From NCBI GenBank assembly GCA_035290065.1, contig DATDVD010000132.1:1-15864 (forward strand): a stretch of DNA of 15,864 bases, written 5' to 3'. The translations under genes and the position numbers were made by a program. The DNA is from DATDVD01 sp035290065. Its GTDB lineage: Bacteria; Pseudomonadota; Gammaproteobacteria; Coxiellales; Coxiellaceae. Below the pieces are notes generated by a model, which had not been told where the DNA came from, did not search any database, and worked only from the letters and a program-made list of their open reading frames with translations. Numbering within the stretch: the stretch's first letter is position 1; every line of letters begins with the position of its first letter. Shown piece after piece: positions 1 through 6,734 of this stretch.

Positions 1-122
1 GTGTTATGAACGGTGAGCATTTTAGAGTCCTCTTTGCCAGCCGAGAACCGGTGAGAGCCTTGGAAGGAAGAATGAGTGCACTAGAGGCGCGGTTAGGCTT
101 GGGCATGAATTATAGAAACTAA
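1..122 (+). CDS. C-terminal tail of an unrecognised gene (5' truncated by window edge)
   Basis: The frame starting at base 3 is open from the window edge to a TAA at 120-122. It encodes about 39 residues ending in GLGMNYRN. The stretch is rich in Arg, Glu and Leu (ASREPVRALEGRMSALEARL) and looks like a helical or coiled-coil end. It ends 17 bases before the next start codon on the same strand, so the two genes could be co-transcribed. The missing N-terminal part prevents assignment. It could also be a non-coding open frame, although the residue pattern looks protein-like. Confidence 0.45.
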   Translation, partial: VMNGEHFRVLFASREPVRALEGRMSALEARLGLGMNYRN

Positions 123-139
123 ATTAATTGGGTAACATA

Positions 140-757
140 ATGAGTAACTCTACTTTTAGAAACAAGAATTTTCTCTTTTGGAGTGCAATGGCAGCTTTTG
201 CATTAGCCCTCGTATTTTTAGCGATTAGTATTGGCCTCCCCTGGGATTTCTTAATTCAAGGGAATATCACCCCTTTATTAGAAGGGGCTTCTTTGGGGTT
301 ATGGATTAGTAGCACCGTTTTATTAGTAGCAGGAGGGATACTACTGGGAATTAGCCTTTGGGCTACACCTAGCAGAAGGCCAGGTTGGCATGCCAACCCT
401 GTAGGTGCAGCTGGAGCAAGAGCCGCTCTACCCATTCCTCCTCCGAGTGGAGTGATGTCTGCTTCCGATCAAGTGGCAAGATGGGCTCAAATGCAAGCTG
501 ATATAACAGCAGCACAGCAGCAACTTGAATCTAGCCGTTTATTTCGAGTAGCCATTCGAGCAGACCTTGTTGAAGCCGGTGCTCAAGCTGGGGCTAGTGT
601 TCAACAGATTACCGAGGGATTTGACCGTATACGCACTAAATGCGCTCAAGCTTTGGAAGCTGAGGGGGCCTCACCGGCTAAGGCAGATGCAAGTAGCGGA
701 TTTAGAAACCCAGACGATCTTGAGAATAAACATATTGAAACTTTTGTTGCTAGATAA
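140..757 (+). CDS. Small membrane protein with two transmembrane helices and a helical tail, effector-like
   Basis: The protein has 205 residues when started at ATG 140. The frame also opens at TTG 128, but the ATG is preferred; only a weak GGG at 130-132 could serve as ribosome site. Residues about 11-34 and 50-74 are long hydrophobic segments, both predicted to cross a membrane. A Pro/Ala/Gly-rich linker (about 80-108) follows, then an Ala/Gln-rich helical region (about 110-180, with AQMQADITAAQQQLESS). The tail is charged and ends ENKHIETFVAR. The two-helix-plus-soluble-tail plan is common among proteins that secretion systems place in host membranes, but I do not recognise the family. Effector status is inferred from the neighbourhood only. 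Confidence 0.7.
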   Translation: MSNSTFRNKNFLFWSAMAAFALALVFLAISIGLPWDFLIQGNITPLLEGASLGLWISSTVLLVAGGILLGISLWATPSRRPGWHANPVGAAGARAALPIPPPSGVMSASDQVARWAQMQADITAAQQQLESSRLFRVAIRADLVEAGAQAGASVQQITEGFDRIRTKCAQALEAEGASPAKADASSGFRNPDDLENKHIETFVAR

Positions 758-839
758 GGATTTAAAAAGTAACGTTCTTAATAAAAGCTCTTGGATTTAA
801 AAAATTGCGGCGGTTTGTCCTAATTCAATGAGGGAAGGG

Positions 840-1286
840 CTATCGAGCATTAACCCCTCCTTCGAAATAAACTTTTCGATTGCCCACTGAAATTTCTCTT
901 CGAAAGCGACTTTTAAGGCGGATAGTGAAACGGGCCGGTATTTGCTGGGTCTCGTCTTTATTGTAGGCTTGGATGGCAGAGCCTAATTCCCAGGCTACGT
1001 GTAGTTTGTCGAGGGCTTGCATGGCAATTAATTCAAATTCTTTTGTGGGGATAATATGGTTTTCTCCGGTAGGAAGGTTAATGATTTTTGCTTTTGCATA
1101 TAACCCATGACTTATTTTAAGGATGAAGCCTTCTTCTAGGAAGGCATCGAGGGCTCGGGTTAGACGTAGCTGGGCATTGCTGGAAGTATTTTTTACCAAG
1201 TCCTTACGGCGAAACACTTCCTCAGGCAAGGATTCAATTTTCCGCCTTAATTTTTGGCGGTAGGAATTATTGTAGTGTTTTGGCAT
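840..1286 (-). CDS. AbiEi/DUF6088-type antitoxin-like regulator, orphan
   Basis: The protein has 148 residues from the ATG at 1286-1284. A TTG at 1313 extends the frame but lies inside an upstream repeat, and GAAGG sits 10 bases before the ATG. It resembles the DUF6088/AbiEi antitoxin family: a basic N-terminal winged-helix part (SYRQKLRRKIESLPEEVFRR, then a helix pair ending in GFILKISHGLYAKA), followed by the family-like stretch INLPTGENHIIP and a C-terminal part ending VYFEGGVNAR. AbiEi proteins repress their own promoter and neutralise the AbiEii nucleotidyltransferase toxin in type IV toxin-antitoxin systems. No AbiEii gene lies downstream on this strand, where a convergent membrane-protein gene begins. 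It therefore looks like an orphan or a solitary regulator. Family confidence is good; function is inferred. Confidence 0.75.
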   Translation of the reverse strand: MPKHYNNSYRQKLRRKIESLPEEVFRRKDLVKNTSSNAQLRLTRALDAFLEEGFILKISHGLYAKAKIINLPTGENHIIPTKEFELIAMQALDKLHVAWELGSAIQAYNKDETQQIPARFTIRLKSRFRREISVGNRKVYFEGGVNAR

Positions 1287-1307
1287 TGGCGTAGGACCTT
1301 CACAAAG

Positions 1308-1369
1308 CGTCAAATATATTCATTTTCATATTATAGAGGAAATTAACCTATAACGTCAAATATATTCAT
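1308..1369. repeat. Two identical 16-bp direct repeats flanking the antitoxin promoter (candidate operators)
   Basis: The sequence cgtcaaatatattcat occurs at 1308-1323 and again at 1354-1369, 46 bp apart in the same orientation. One copy covers the -35 box of the AbiEi-like gene's promoter. The other covers the predicted transcription start and early leader. This is the arrangement expected for self-repression by a winged-helix antitoxin bound at two sites. Confidence 0.65.
1330..1359 (-). promoter_or_regulatory. Sigma-70 promoter of the AbiEi-like gene
   Basis: Read on the minus strand, TTGACG (1359-1354) is followed after 18 bases by a perfect TATAAT (1335-1330). Transcription should start near 1323, about 37 bases before the ATG at 1286. 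The -35 box lies inside one copy of a 16-bp direct repeat. Confidence 0.75.
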
Positions 1370-1494
1370 ATTAATGTTTAATAGGGTGGAGAAATGGTGG
1401 GGCCTGTAATGATTTGTTGTGACAAGTTATTGATTGCTGCGGTAAACGTTCCTGGTTAAGTGTAAATTAATCAATGAGTTAAATGTGGCCTACA

Positions 1495-1542
1495 TGGCTA
1501 CGAACCAGAAGGTCGGGAGTTCGAATCTCTCCGGGCGCGCCA
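1495..1542 (+). repeat. 3' part of tRNA-Arg(ACG), probable integration scar (att site)
   Basis: The stretch contains an anticodon loop CTACGAA (anticodon ACG), the 3' anticodon strand CCAGA, a variable loop AGGTC, a T-arm with stem GGGAG/CTCTC around TTCGAAT, and the acceptor end CGGGCGC-G-CCA. The 5' half is missing: upstream bases do not supply the GCGCCCG acceptor strand, a D-arm or a matching 5' anticodon strand. It is therefore not a functional tRNA. Integrases of genomic islands commonly recombine at tRNA 3' ends and leave such a copy at the distal island border. No integrase gene is in the window, so the att reading is inference. Confidence 0.75.
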
Positions 1543-1561
1543 TTTTTAATTAATTTTAATT

Positions 1562-2134
1562 ATGATAGACGAATTAAAAATTCGAGAAATAATCCAAGCT
1601 GGTGAAAGTCAGATTGTTGAATTTAAGAGTTCGCTTAACTTGCGGAAAGAAGGTTGTGAAGCATTATGTGCGATGATAAATGCGGACGATGCACAGGGAA
1701 TGGTCCTTTTTGGAGTTAAAGATGATAAAACAATTTTGGGAGTTGAGCCGGGTAATTTGGATCAAGCTCAGAGAAGTTTAACCCAGCATATTGACGGTAA
1801 ATTTTTTCCGAAGGATGTTGGGTTAACAATCAATGTAATAGAATTAAACACCAAAAAACTAGTTATTCTTGAAGGGAAAAGATCGCTAAGCACCCCATTT
1901 TACGAATATGATGGACGTGTTTGGATCAGGCAGGGGACTGAAAAAAACCAATTAAATAGCGAACAACAGTATAAGCTTAGAATAACTAGAAATCGAAGTT
2001 TGCATAATGGACCTTGGAAATGTGATAGCTGTCCCACTTATATTGCAGTTCTTGGCTCAATTAGTGTCACATCTAAGGGAGTGAAAAAGTCCTATAATTG
2101 TCCTTGTGGTGGGGAATATTGGCCAGCTATTTAG
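1562..2134 (+). CDS. AlbA_2 (Schlafen-type) domain protein with C-terminal zinc ribbon
   Basis: The 190-residue protein begins with an AlbA_2/Schlafen-like fold: E14-x5-EFKSS (residues 20-24), then an alanine/asparagine helix CEALCAMINADD (32-43), the strand GMVLFGVKDD (46-55) and GVEPGNLD. WIRQGTEKNQL (121-131) matches the family's closing strand. Residues 154-182 add a likely zinc ribbon with CDSC and CPC-GG cysteines. AlbA_2 domains occur in transcriptional regulators and in Schlafen-like nucleic-acid-binding proteins; several sit in defence islands. No ATPase or long C-terminal region is present, so it is shorter than many relatives. The start codon lies 20 bases after the tRNA fragment, with no visible ribosome-binding site. 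This placement suggests cargo just inside an island edge. The exact role is unknown. Confidence 0.75.
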   Translation: MIDELKIREIIQAGESQIVEFKSSLNLRKEGCEALCAMINADDAQGMVLFGVKDDKTILGVEPGNLDQAQRSLTQHIDGKFFPKDVGLTINVIELNTKKLVILEGKRSLSTPFYEYDGRVWIRQGTEKNQLNSEQQYKLRITRNRSLHNGPWKCDSCPTYIAVLGSISVTSKGVKKSYNCPCGGEYWPAI

Positions 2135-2169
2135 AATAATCTGAAGTCAACTACCAATGAGATTGAGCA

Positions 2170-2203
2170 TGTAGGTTGGGCTGAGCGATAGAGAAGCCCA
2201 ACA
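2170..2203. repeat. Palindromic dispersed repeat (GTAGGTTGGGCT...AGCCCAACA type)
   Basis: TTGGGCT (2176-2182) pairs with AGCCCAA (2195-2201) around a 12-base loop, forming a hairpin 36 bases after the AlbA_2 gene's stop. The same left half, TGTAGGTTGGG, reappears at 6606-6616. It is a dispersed palindromic unit that could also stabilise the transcript end; no T-run follows, so it is not a standard terminator. Confidence 0.6.
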
Positions 2204-2209
2204 GTGTGC

Positions 2210-2457
2210 TTAAGCTAAACTTTCAAAAATATTCTCACTCATCTCCTCAAACATTTTTATCGCCTTCTCAAAAAAAGGATGGTTAGGTTCGTATACCATT
2301 TGGTTGATAAATTCCTGCCAATAGACTTTCCATTATTTATTGTTTTTTAGAATAACTATGGCTTGTTTTGAAATTTTTAGGGGGTCAACGACATAATCGA
2401 TCTGCTTTTTGAACATGCGTCGATCTGTTTCAATAAGGGATTCAATAGGAAATAAGG
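2210..2457 (-). pseudogene. Unrecognised gene remnant with in-frame stop, cut off by MITE-like element
   Basis: On the minus strand one frame reads FPIESLIETDRRMFKKQI, continues through VVDPLKISKQAIVIL, meets a TAA at 2335-2333, and resumes WKVYWQEFINQMVYEP and HPFFEKAIKMFEEMSE before a TAA at 2212-2210. The residue pattern is convincingly protein-like on both sides of the internal stop. The upstream end runs directly into the repeat element at 2458, which probably removed the start. I could not identify the family. Confidence 0.5.
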
Positions 2458-2614
2458 GGGGTCAAGTCTCTAGTTACTTATTTTAGTGGGGTTATTTTTT
2501 TAGAGAAAGTTAAGAGATTGTGTAAACTTTTTATACTTCATGTCATATTTATTAAGAAAAAATCGCTTGGATCTGCTTAAATAAAATAGAACTAGTAACT
2601 AGAGACTTGACTCC
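2458..2614. mobile_element. MITE-like element, copy A (about 157 bp)
   Basis: The terminal inverted repeats are 20 bp with one mismatch: GGGGTCAAGTCTCTAGTTAC at 2458-2477 and its complement (GGAGTC... in reverse) at 2595-2614. The interior is AT-rich and has no reading frame. Its size and ends match the copy at 8998-9156. No transposase is present, so it would be non-autonomous. I found no convincing target-site duplication. Confidence 0.7.
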
Positions 2615-2664
2615 TTACTTCTGAAGGATTATCTAGCCATATTAGTTAACTGCTGCTGAATACA

Positions 2665-3183
2665 TTACAATTTCTCAATCACTTGCATAGGCAAATAAAG
2701 CTTATCCTTTTTTTGAGATGCAAGAGAGATGAAGCCATATTTTTTGTAGAAATTCTTTGCTTGGGCATTAATGGCATCAACAATTACCGCCAAAGAGGCG
2801 ATTTCTTGGCTATTTCTATAGGCTCGTTTTAAGGCATCTATTAGTAAAATTTCCCCGAATCCTGCTCTTTGATATTGCTTATCTATCGCAAGACGGCCGA
2901 TCAGTGTGGCAGGTAATAAAGGATAATGAGGTAATTTTTTTGCTACTTCATCCGGCAAATCGGTTATTTCGATAGTAGAAGAAGAAAGAGTGTAATAGCC
3001 TATCATTTTATTGGATTCATGGTCATTTAAAACATAGGAGACCGCAATATATCTTCGTTCATCTTGCATGGCTTGCTTATAAATATAAGTATCCAGTGAT
3101 TCAATGCCACAGGAAAAGCTTTGGCGTTGATGTGATTTATTGAGTTTCTCAATAGAATATTGTTGCTGAGTGAGCGATTCCAT
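2665..3183 (-). CDS. GNAT acetyltransferase toxin (TacT-type) of a type II toxin-antitoxin pair
   Basis: The 172-residue protein has the full layout of TacT-like toxins: SFSCGIESLDTYIYKQA near residues 23-39, the strand GYYTLSSSTIEI (62-73), LPHYPLLPATLIGRLAID ending in the acetyl-CoA-binding segment with QRAGFGEILL (about 105-114), VIVDAINAQAKNFY and KYGF near the C-terminus. The Tyr in FYKKYGF corresponds to the conserved catalytic tyrosine of the family. Known TacT toxins acetylate aminoacyl-tRNA and stop translation; that activity here is inferred from family. Its ATG overlaps the antitoxin stop by one base (TAATG), implying translational coupling. No disabling mutation is visible, so the toxin appears intact. 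Confidence 0.9.
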   Translation of the reverse strand: MESLTQQQYSIEKLNKSHQRQSFSCGIESLDTYIYKQAMQDERRYIAVSYVLNDHESNKMIGYYTLSSSTIEITDLPDEVAKKLPHYPLLPATLIGRLAIDKQYQRAGFGEILLIDALKRAYRNSQEIASLAVIVDAINAQAKNFYKKYGFISLASQKKDKLYLPMQVIEKL

Positions 3184-3491
3184 TAATCATCTTTCTTCAT
3201 AAACGCATTGTAACGCTTAGCGGCTTTTTTCAAGGCAGCATTGGGTTTAGCAGGGCCCAGAAGAGTATTGACAAAGCTTTTCGTTTCTTCTGCTGTTAGT
3301 GTAATAATCTTATGATCACGAATGACCGCGTGGGCTGCTTCTTGGGAACTACTAATAACGAAATCTGTAATAGAGCGTCCTTGTAATTCTGCAGCATGTT
3401 GAATCAATTCCTTTTGGGGGCGGCTCAAGCGAGCTTCCAGGCGTTCAGCCTTGTCTGAGGAATGATTTGATTGGTCGAAGGGTGTGTACAT
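3183..3491 (-). CDS. DUF1778-family antitoxin (TacA-type)
   Basis: The 102-residue protein has an N-terminal ribbon-helix-helix-like segment (RLEARLSRPQKELIQHAAEL followed by GRSITDFVISSSQEAA) typical of DUF1778 DNA-binding antitoxins. The C-terminal part contains the toxin-wrapping motif seen in this family, here FVNTLLGPAKPNAALKKAAK, then YNAF. AAAAGG lies about nine bases upstream of the ATG. It precedes and overlaps the GNAT toxin gene, the usual order for such pairs. DUF1778 antitoxins bind their own promoter with the toxin and repress it; a palindrome sits inside this gene's promoter spacer. Confidence 0.9.
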   Translation of the reverse strand: MYTPFDQSNHSSDKAERLEARLSRPQKELIQHAAELQGRSITDFVISSSQEAAHAVIRDHKIITLTAEETKSFVNTLLGPAKPNAALKKAAKRYNAFMKKDD

Positions 3492-3524
3492 GAAAGCAAA
3501 CCTTTTAAATTATTAGATAGAATA

Positions 3525-3553
3525 AATGTACGGCAAATAGCCGTATATGTCAA
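3525..3553 (-). promoter_or_regulatory. Toxin-antitoxin promoter with internal palindromic operator
   Basis: On the minus strand a perfect -35 TTGACA (3553-3548) and a -10 TACATT (3530-3525) are separated by 17 bases. The spacer region holds the perfect palindrome TACGGC-aaata-GCCGTA (3529-3545), a likely operator for the ribbon-helix-helix antitoxin. Binding there would directly block polymerase. Confidence 0.75.
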
Positions 3554-3710
3554 GTCTCATTTTTTAGGCATGATGTTAATGAAAATAATTGCATAGAATC
3601 AGCAAATATAGACTTAATCCCTTTGACATCCACCCCCGCCGGCGATGGATGTGCCGGATCAATAGCCTTTTTAGCCTCAAAACCTGACTTCTTTGCTTTA
3701 ATATTTCCTT
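3550..3710 (-). pseudogene. Possible gene remnant, C-terminal piece, unrecognised
   Basis: The minus-strand frame ending at TGA 3552-3550 reads KKSGFEAKKAIDPAHPSPAG and then VDVKGIKSIFADSMQLF. This is more protein-like than chance, but there is no start codon and a stop lies immediately upstream. It may be the end of a lost gene that neighbouring insertions removed. The family is unknown. Confidence 0.25.
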
Positions 3711-3729
3711 AATAAACAAGATGCATACT
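3697..3729 (+). promoter_or_regulatory. PmrA-box-like promoter of the SidE-like gene
   Basis: The direct repeat TTTAATATT-TC-CTTAATAAA (3697-3716) has half-sites 11 bp apart and closely fits the Legionella/Coxiella PmrA consensus cTTAATATT-N2-cTTAATATT. A -10-like CATACT (3724-3729) follows after seven bases. The start codon is 45 bases further on. The same box-to--10 spacing occurs upstream of the Sel1 gene. Confidence 0.65.
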
Positions 3730-3773
3730 AATTTTCTTTATTCAACCGCTATTGGTTAGGAGGGTTAGTTAAC

Positions 3774-6620
3774 ATGAGTCGCTCAGGTGCCTCAGGAGGC
3801 GGTATTATACCTTTGGCAGGCTCGCCTACGCTGGATGTTATGGAGGCCGTTCAGTATGTAACCCCGCTCTATCATCGTTTTCCAGGCTCCAGTAAAAGGC
3901 GGCGAGTGCATGGAATGCTTCATGCCACGCGGGCGATGGTGGCTTCTGTCATCCTCGCCAATTTTCGTTATTTTCATGGGGACAATATCTTAAAGCGAAT
4001 GTGTGTCACTTTAGAGGTAGATGAAAGTCAGGCCTCTTTTGTTTGGGAGTTGGCTAAAACAGCCGTACTGTTTCACGATATAGGACGAGAAGATGATGGA
4101 GTAGACCGCTGGGACCGTAAAAGTGCTGAGATGTTTTATGAGTATGTAATTGGTCAGGACGTTGATCCTTTAGCAGCTAAAAAAGTCGCTGAGGCTATAG
4201 CCAATAAAGATTATGGTGCTTATAGAGGTTCTTCCGAATATTGGCGTTATTTTCCCGAGGCTGCCGCGGATTCTCGATGGGTATTGGCTGCCGAGCCTCC
4301 TCCTCGAAATGATTTGCAAGAATTTATATACGAAGGTGATTGTCTTGAAATGCTGCGCGTAATGGGGGGCTACTGTTTGGGACTGAAAAAACGAGGATCT
4401 CGAGGAGACACTATCTCTATGCGAGAGGCCAGGCAGTTTAACCCCCATTATTTAGGCATTATCAATGCATTAGTTAGAGATGAAGAAGGGGGCGCAATTA
4501 TTGCCCCACACGTGCAACGATTAATCATGGAACATAGAAATTTAATTGATCAGCAGGGTGATTCCTGGAGGGGTCATTATGATCGCAAAATTAGTAATCA
4601 ATACGATCCGGTCAAATCGGGTGACTATAGCTTAACTACTCTCGAACGCGTAGTGCAAGATTTAGATCATCACCAGGCACTGCGATTTTTTTATCGGAGT
4701 GGTCACCCAGCCGCGTTGGTGTCTTTTGATTGGCGGAAATTCCCCTCTTATTTATATACAGGCTTAAATCCTCGAGAAATGATATCTCCTTTTAGGTTGT
4801 CAACCGGAAGGGTTGTTCCAACGTACATGTATTATCGAGGTATTGTTCAACCAAATAGAGTGAGAAAAGAAATAGTACATGCCGGATTTTTTACTGAACA
4901 ATTTCGACCGGGCTCTGCTCATTCGAAACCCATGTGTTCCATGAGTGTACTACTCACAGGTACACCGACACCTAGGTTGATTGATGCCGTGGGTTATGTA
5001 GTTCATTCCGATGCTTTGCACGTATATGATATCGCTGGAGTAGATATGGATACGGATCCCGCTCTCTTTAGCAGTGGGTATTATGCATCGCCTTTGTCAG
5101 AAGCAGAAAGGGATGATCGGTTGGGTAGACTATTTGAAACACCAGGACTGCGCTACGGTGCGACGGCCCATAATGAGTGTGTCGTACAACTCAAAGAAGA
5201 TGTTTCATCGGATGCTTTATTGGGTATTTATTTAGTGCAGGATGGGGCTCATCGAAATTCTGTTATGTTTGATTTTTTTAAAAGGGTTAAAGGAGGGGAA
5301 TATTTACGAGAGCCTTTTTCTGGGTTACTGCTTTTAAGGGCTTTATTTTTACAAGGTGTGGCTAGAGAAACATTAGGGATAGAATTGCCTATTATTGATT
5401 GTAGCTCGACATTACCACGCCCTAGAAAGGTACAATTGGATGAAGATTATGTTCTTAAATTATGGTTGTTGGCGTTAGAACATTTTATTGCAAATCATTT
5501 TTTGGAGGCTCTCTTATCCATTCCCGATTTGGGTTTTTTAAAGCATTATATAGTAGGCGATATTAGAAAGGGCGATCAAAGCGTTGATCAATACATGCCG
5601 TTAGATACGTATTATTCTCCTTCTCTTAAAGAGCAGGTGAATGCTGGATTGCAAAGAGGCTTAAGCGCAATAATCATTCGAGAGTTAGGAAAACGATCGG
5701 TAGCACGTCCAAAAAATTTAGTGCAAGCGGTACTGATGGCTCGATGGGTATTATCTGAAAGTGAAGCCGTAATAGAAATGCTTTGTCAACGGGGTGAATA
5801 TGAGGATTGGTTGGCATTGGTGGGAAGAAATTTAAAGGATAGGCGTTTTAAGGAGCAAGTCATTCAGGTTATTCAATCCACCGATCCAGAACTTCGGTCA
5901 TTATTAGTGAGAGTGTGTCGATTATTATCTGCATATTCTCTAGATAGTTTAAATGCTTATTATAAAAAAAGACGTTTACATTTAATAGCAATGATAAAAT
6001 ATTTTTTTCCTAAAGATCTTACGGTACGTAAAGATTATTTGATATTGGTTTTTATAGCGTACTATTCTCTGTGGTCAAATGTAGAGGCTATTGTAAGACT
6101 TTTTCCTTTACTATGGGATCAATTGGAATTGGACTATACCCCTGAGGAACTTCGAGTGTTAGTAGAGTTATATACCAAAGTTCCTGTAGATATTGAAATA
6201 TTTCGAACACGAACTAATGAATATGTGCGACAAATGATGGTGATGGAAACGCTAAGAGCTACTTTAGAAAGGTATACAGTAGACGCAACACGGGAGGCCA
6301 GTATAAGAGCGAGTGAGGAATCACTTCAGCAATTAGCAGTTGTAAAAATTATTGAACTTTTATTCGCTATTCCTTCTGCTGCTGCCAGGAAATTGATAAC
6401 TTATTTATTAAATTTCTATCGCAATCATCCTTTTGATTTCACTCAATCTGAATTGATTGCGCAGTCTGGGTTTAGACGACTTCCATCAGGATTATGGGAA
6501 GAAGCTCCTGCTATGCCACCCGCTCCTGTGGCCGCCATTGAAGCAAAGCCCTCGCCAGAAGAAGGGCTCTCCCTTGAAGAACATATCCCTGCATCGGGTC
6601 CAGCTTGTAGGTTGGGTTGA
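3774..6620 (+). CDS. SidE-like phosphodiesterase protein with probable mono-ADP-ribosyltransferase domain (candidate ubiquitin-modifying effector)
   Basis: The 948-residue protein is preceded by AGGAGG at 3759-3764 (10-base spacing). Residues about 25-340 resemble the SidE phosphodiesterase domain: RVHGMLHATR (44-53), FHDIGREDDGVDRWDRKSAE (100-119) and GDCLEMLR (188-195). In Legionella SidE proteins this domain cleaves ADP-ribosyl-ubiquitin during phosphoribosyl-ubiquitination; DupA/DupB use it to reverse the reaction. Residues 350-490 read like an R-S-E class ADP-ribosyltransferase: YYRGIVQPNRV with R355, an STS-like CSMS (388-391), GYVVHSDALHVYDIAGVDMD, and HNECVV with E468, where HxE replaces the usual ExE. 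The rest (500-905) is helical and unassigned. The last 40 residues are Pro/Glu-rich (EEGLSLEEH), resembling a Dot/Icm E-block signal. The final CRLG-stop falls in a dispersed repeat. PDE similarity is fairly strong; the transferase call is inference. Confidence 0.75.
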   Translation: MSRSGASGGGIIPLAGSPTLDVMEAVQYVTPLYHRFPGSSKRRRVHGMLHATRAMVASVILANFRYFHGDNILKRMCVTLEVDESQASFVWELAKTAVLFHDIGREDDGVDRWDRKSAEMFYEYVIGQDVDPLAAKKVAEAIANKDYGAYRGSSEYWRYFPEAAADSRWVLAAEPPPRNDLQEFIYEGDCLEMLRVMGGYCLGLKKRGSRGDTISMREARQFNPHYLGIINALVRDEEGGAIIAPHVQRLIMEHRNLIDQQGDSWRGHYDRKISNQYDPVKSGDYSLTTLERVVQDLDHHQALRFFYRSGHPAALVSFDWRKFPSYLYTGLNPREMISPFRLSTGRVVPTYMYYRGIVQPNRVRKEIVHAGFFTEQFRPGSAHSKPMCSMSVLLTGTPTPRLIDAVGYVVHSDALHVYDIAGVDMDTDPALFSSGYYASPLSEAERDDRLGRLFETPGLRYGATAHNECVVQLKEDVSSDALLGIYLVQDGAHRNSVMFDFFKRVKGGEYLREPFSGLLLLRALFLQGVARETLGIELPIIDCSSTLPRPRKVQLDEDYVLKLWLLALEHFIANHFLEALLSIPDLGFLKHYIVGDIRKGDQSVDQYMPLDTYYSPSLKEQVNAGLQRGLSAIIIRELGKRSVARPKNLVQAVLMARWVLSESEAVIEMLCQRGEYEDWLALVGRNLKDRRFKEQVIQVIQSTDPELRSLLVRVCRLLSAYSLDSLNAYYKKRRLHLIAMIKYFFPKDLTVRKDYLILVFIAYYSLWSNVEAIVRLFPLLWDQLELDYTPEELRVLVELYTKVPVDIEIFRTRTNEYVRQMMVMETLRATLERYTVDATREASIRASEESLQQLAVVKIIELLFAIPSAAARKLITYLLNFYRNHPFDFTQSELIAQSGFRRLPSGLWEEAPAMPPAPVAAIEAKPSPEEGLSLEEHIPASGPACRLG

Positions 6621-6622
6621 GG
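6605..6622 (+). repeat. Half copy of the GTAGGTTGGG dispersed repeat, forming the end of the SidE-like gene
   Basis: TTGTAGGTTGGGTTGAG matches the left half of the palindromic repeat at 2170-2203 (TGTAGGTTGGGCTGAG) with one change. It encodes the last residues C-R-L-G and the TGA stop of the SidE-like protein. The right half is absent. Confidence 0.5.
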
Positions 6623-6636
6623 GTTGAGGGGTGAAA

Positions 6637-6690
6637 GGGGTCAAGTCTCTTGTTACTTAATAAAAATAAGAATAAGTAACTAGAATCCCC
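6637..6690. mobile_element. Short MITE-related element, copy B (54 bp, hairpin-forming)
   Basis: It begins GGGGTCAAGTCTCTTGTTAC (6637-6656) and ends with TAAGTAAC-TAG-AATCCCC (6673-6690). GTTACTTA pairs with TAAGTAAC, so the element is a near-complete hairpin with the interior of the longer copies lost. It lies 16 bases after the SidE-like gene and may act as a transcript-end structure. Confidence 0.6.
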
Positions 6691-6734
6691 ACAAATATTA
6701 GCATAGGACTGAAGTGGGCCCCTTCTTTTTGTAG

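Noticed and set aside
567..800. Overlapping plus-strand reading frame inside the two-helix membrane gene
   Set aside because: Out-of-frame shadow with no ribosome site and no domain pattern; the overlapped gene has convincing membrane segments.
1308..1369. CRISPR-like direct repeats
   Set aside because: Only two copies, 16 bp, with AT-rich spacing, and they fit a promoter/operator; no array or cas genes in the window.
1546..1560. TTAAT repeats before the AlbA_2 gene as a PmrA box
   Set aside because: Half-sites are 10, not 11, bases apart and directly touch the start codon, leaving no room for a -10.
2210..2457. Remnant as an AbiEii toxin partner of the AbiEi-like gene
   Set aside because: No nucleotidyltransferase motif is visible, gene order would be reversed relative to known abiE loci, and the tRNA fragment lies between.
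3792..4448. Two minus-strand frames inside the SidE-like gene
   Set aside because: Shadows of a gene with clear motifs; neither has a domain or ribosome-binding site.
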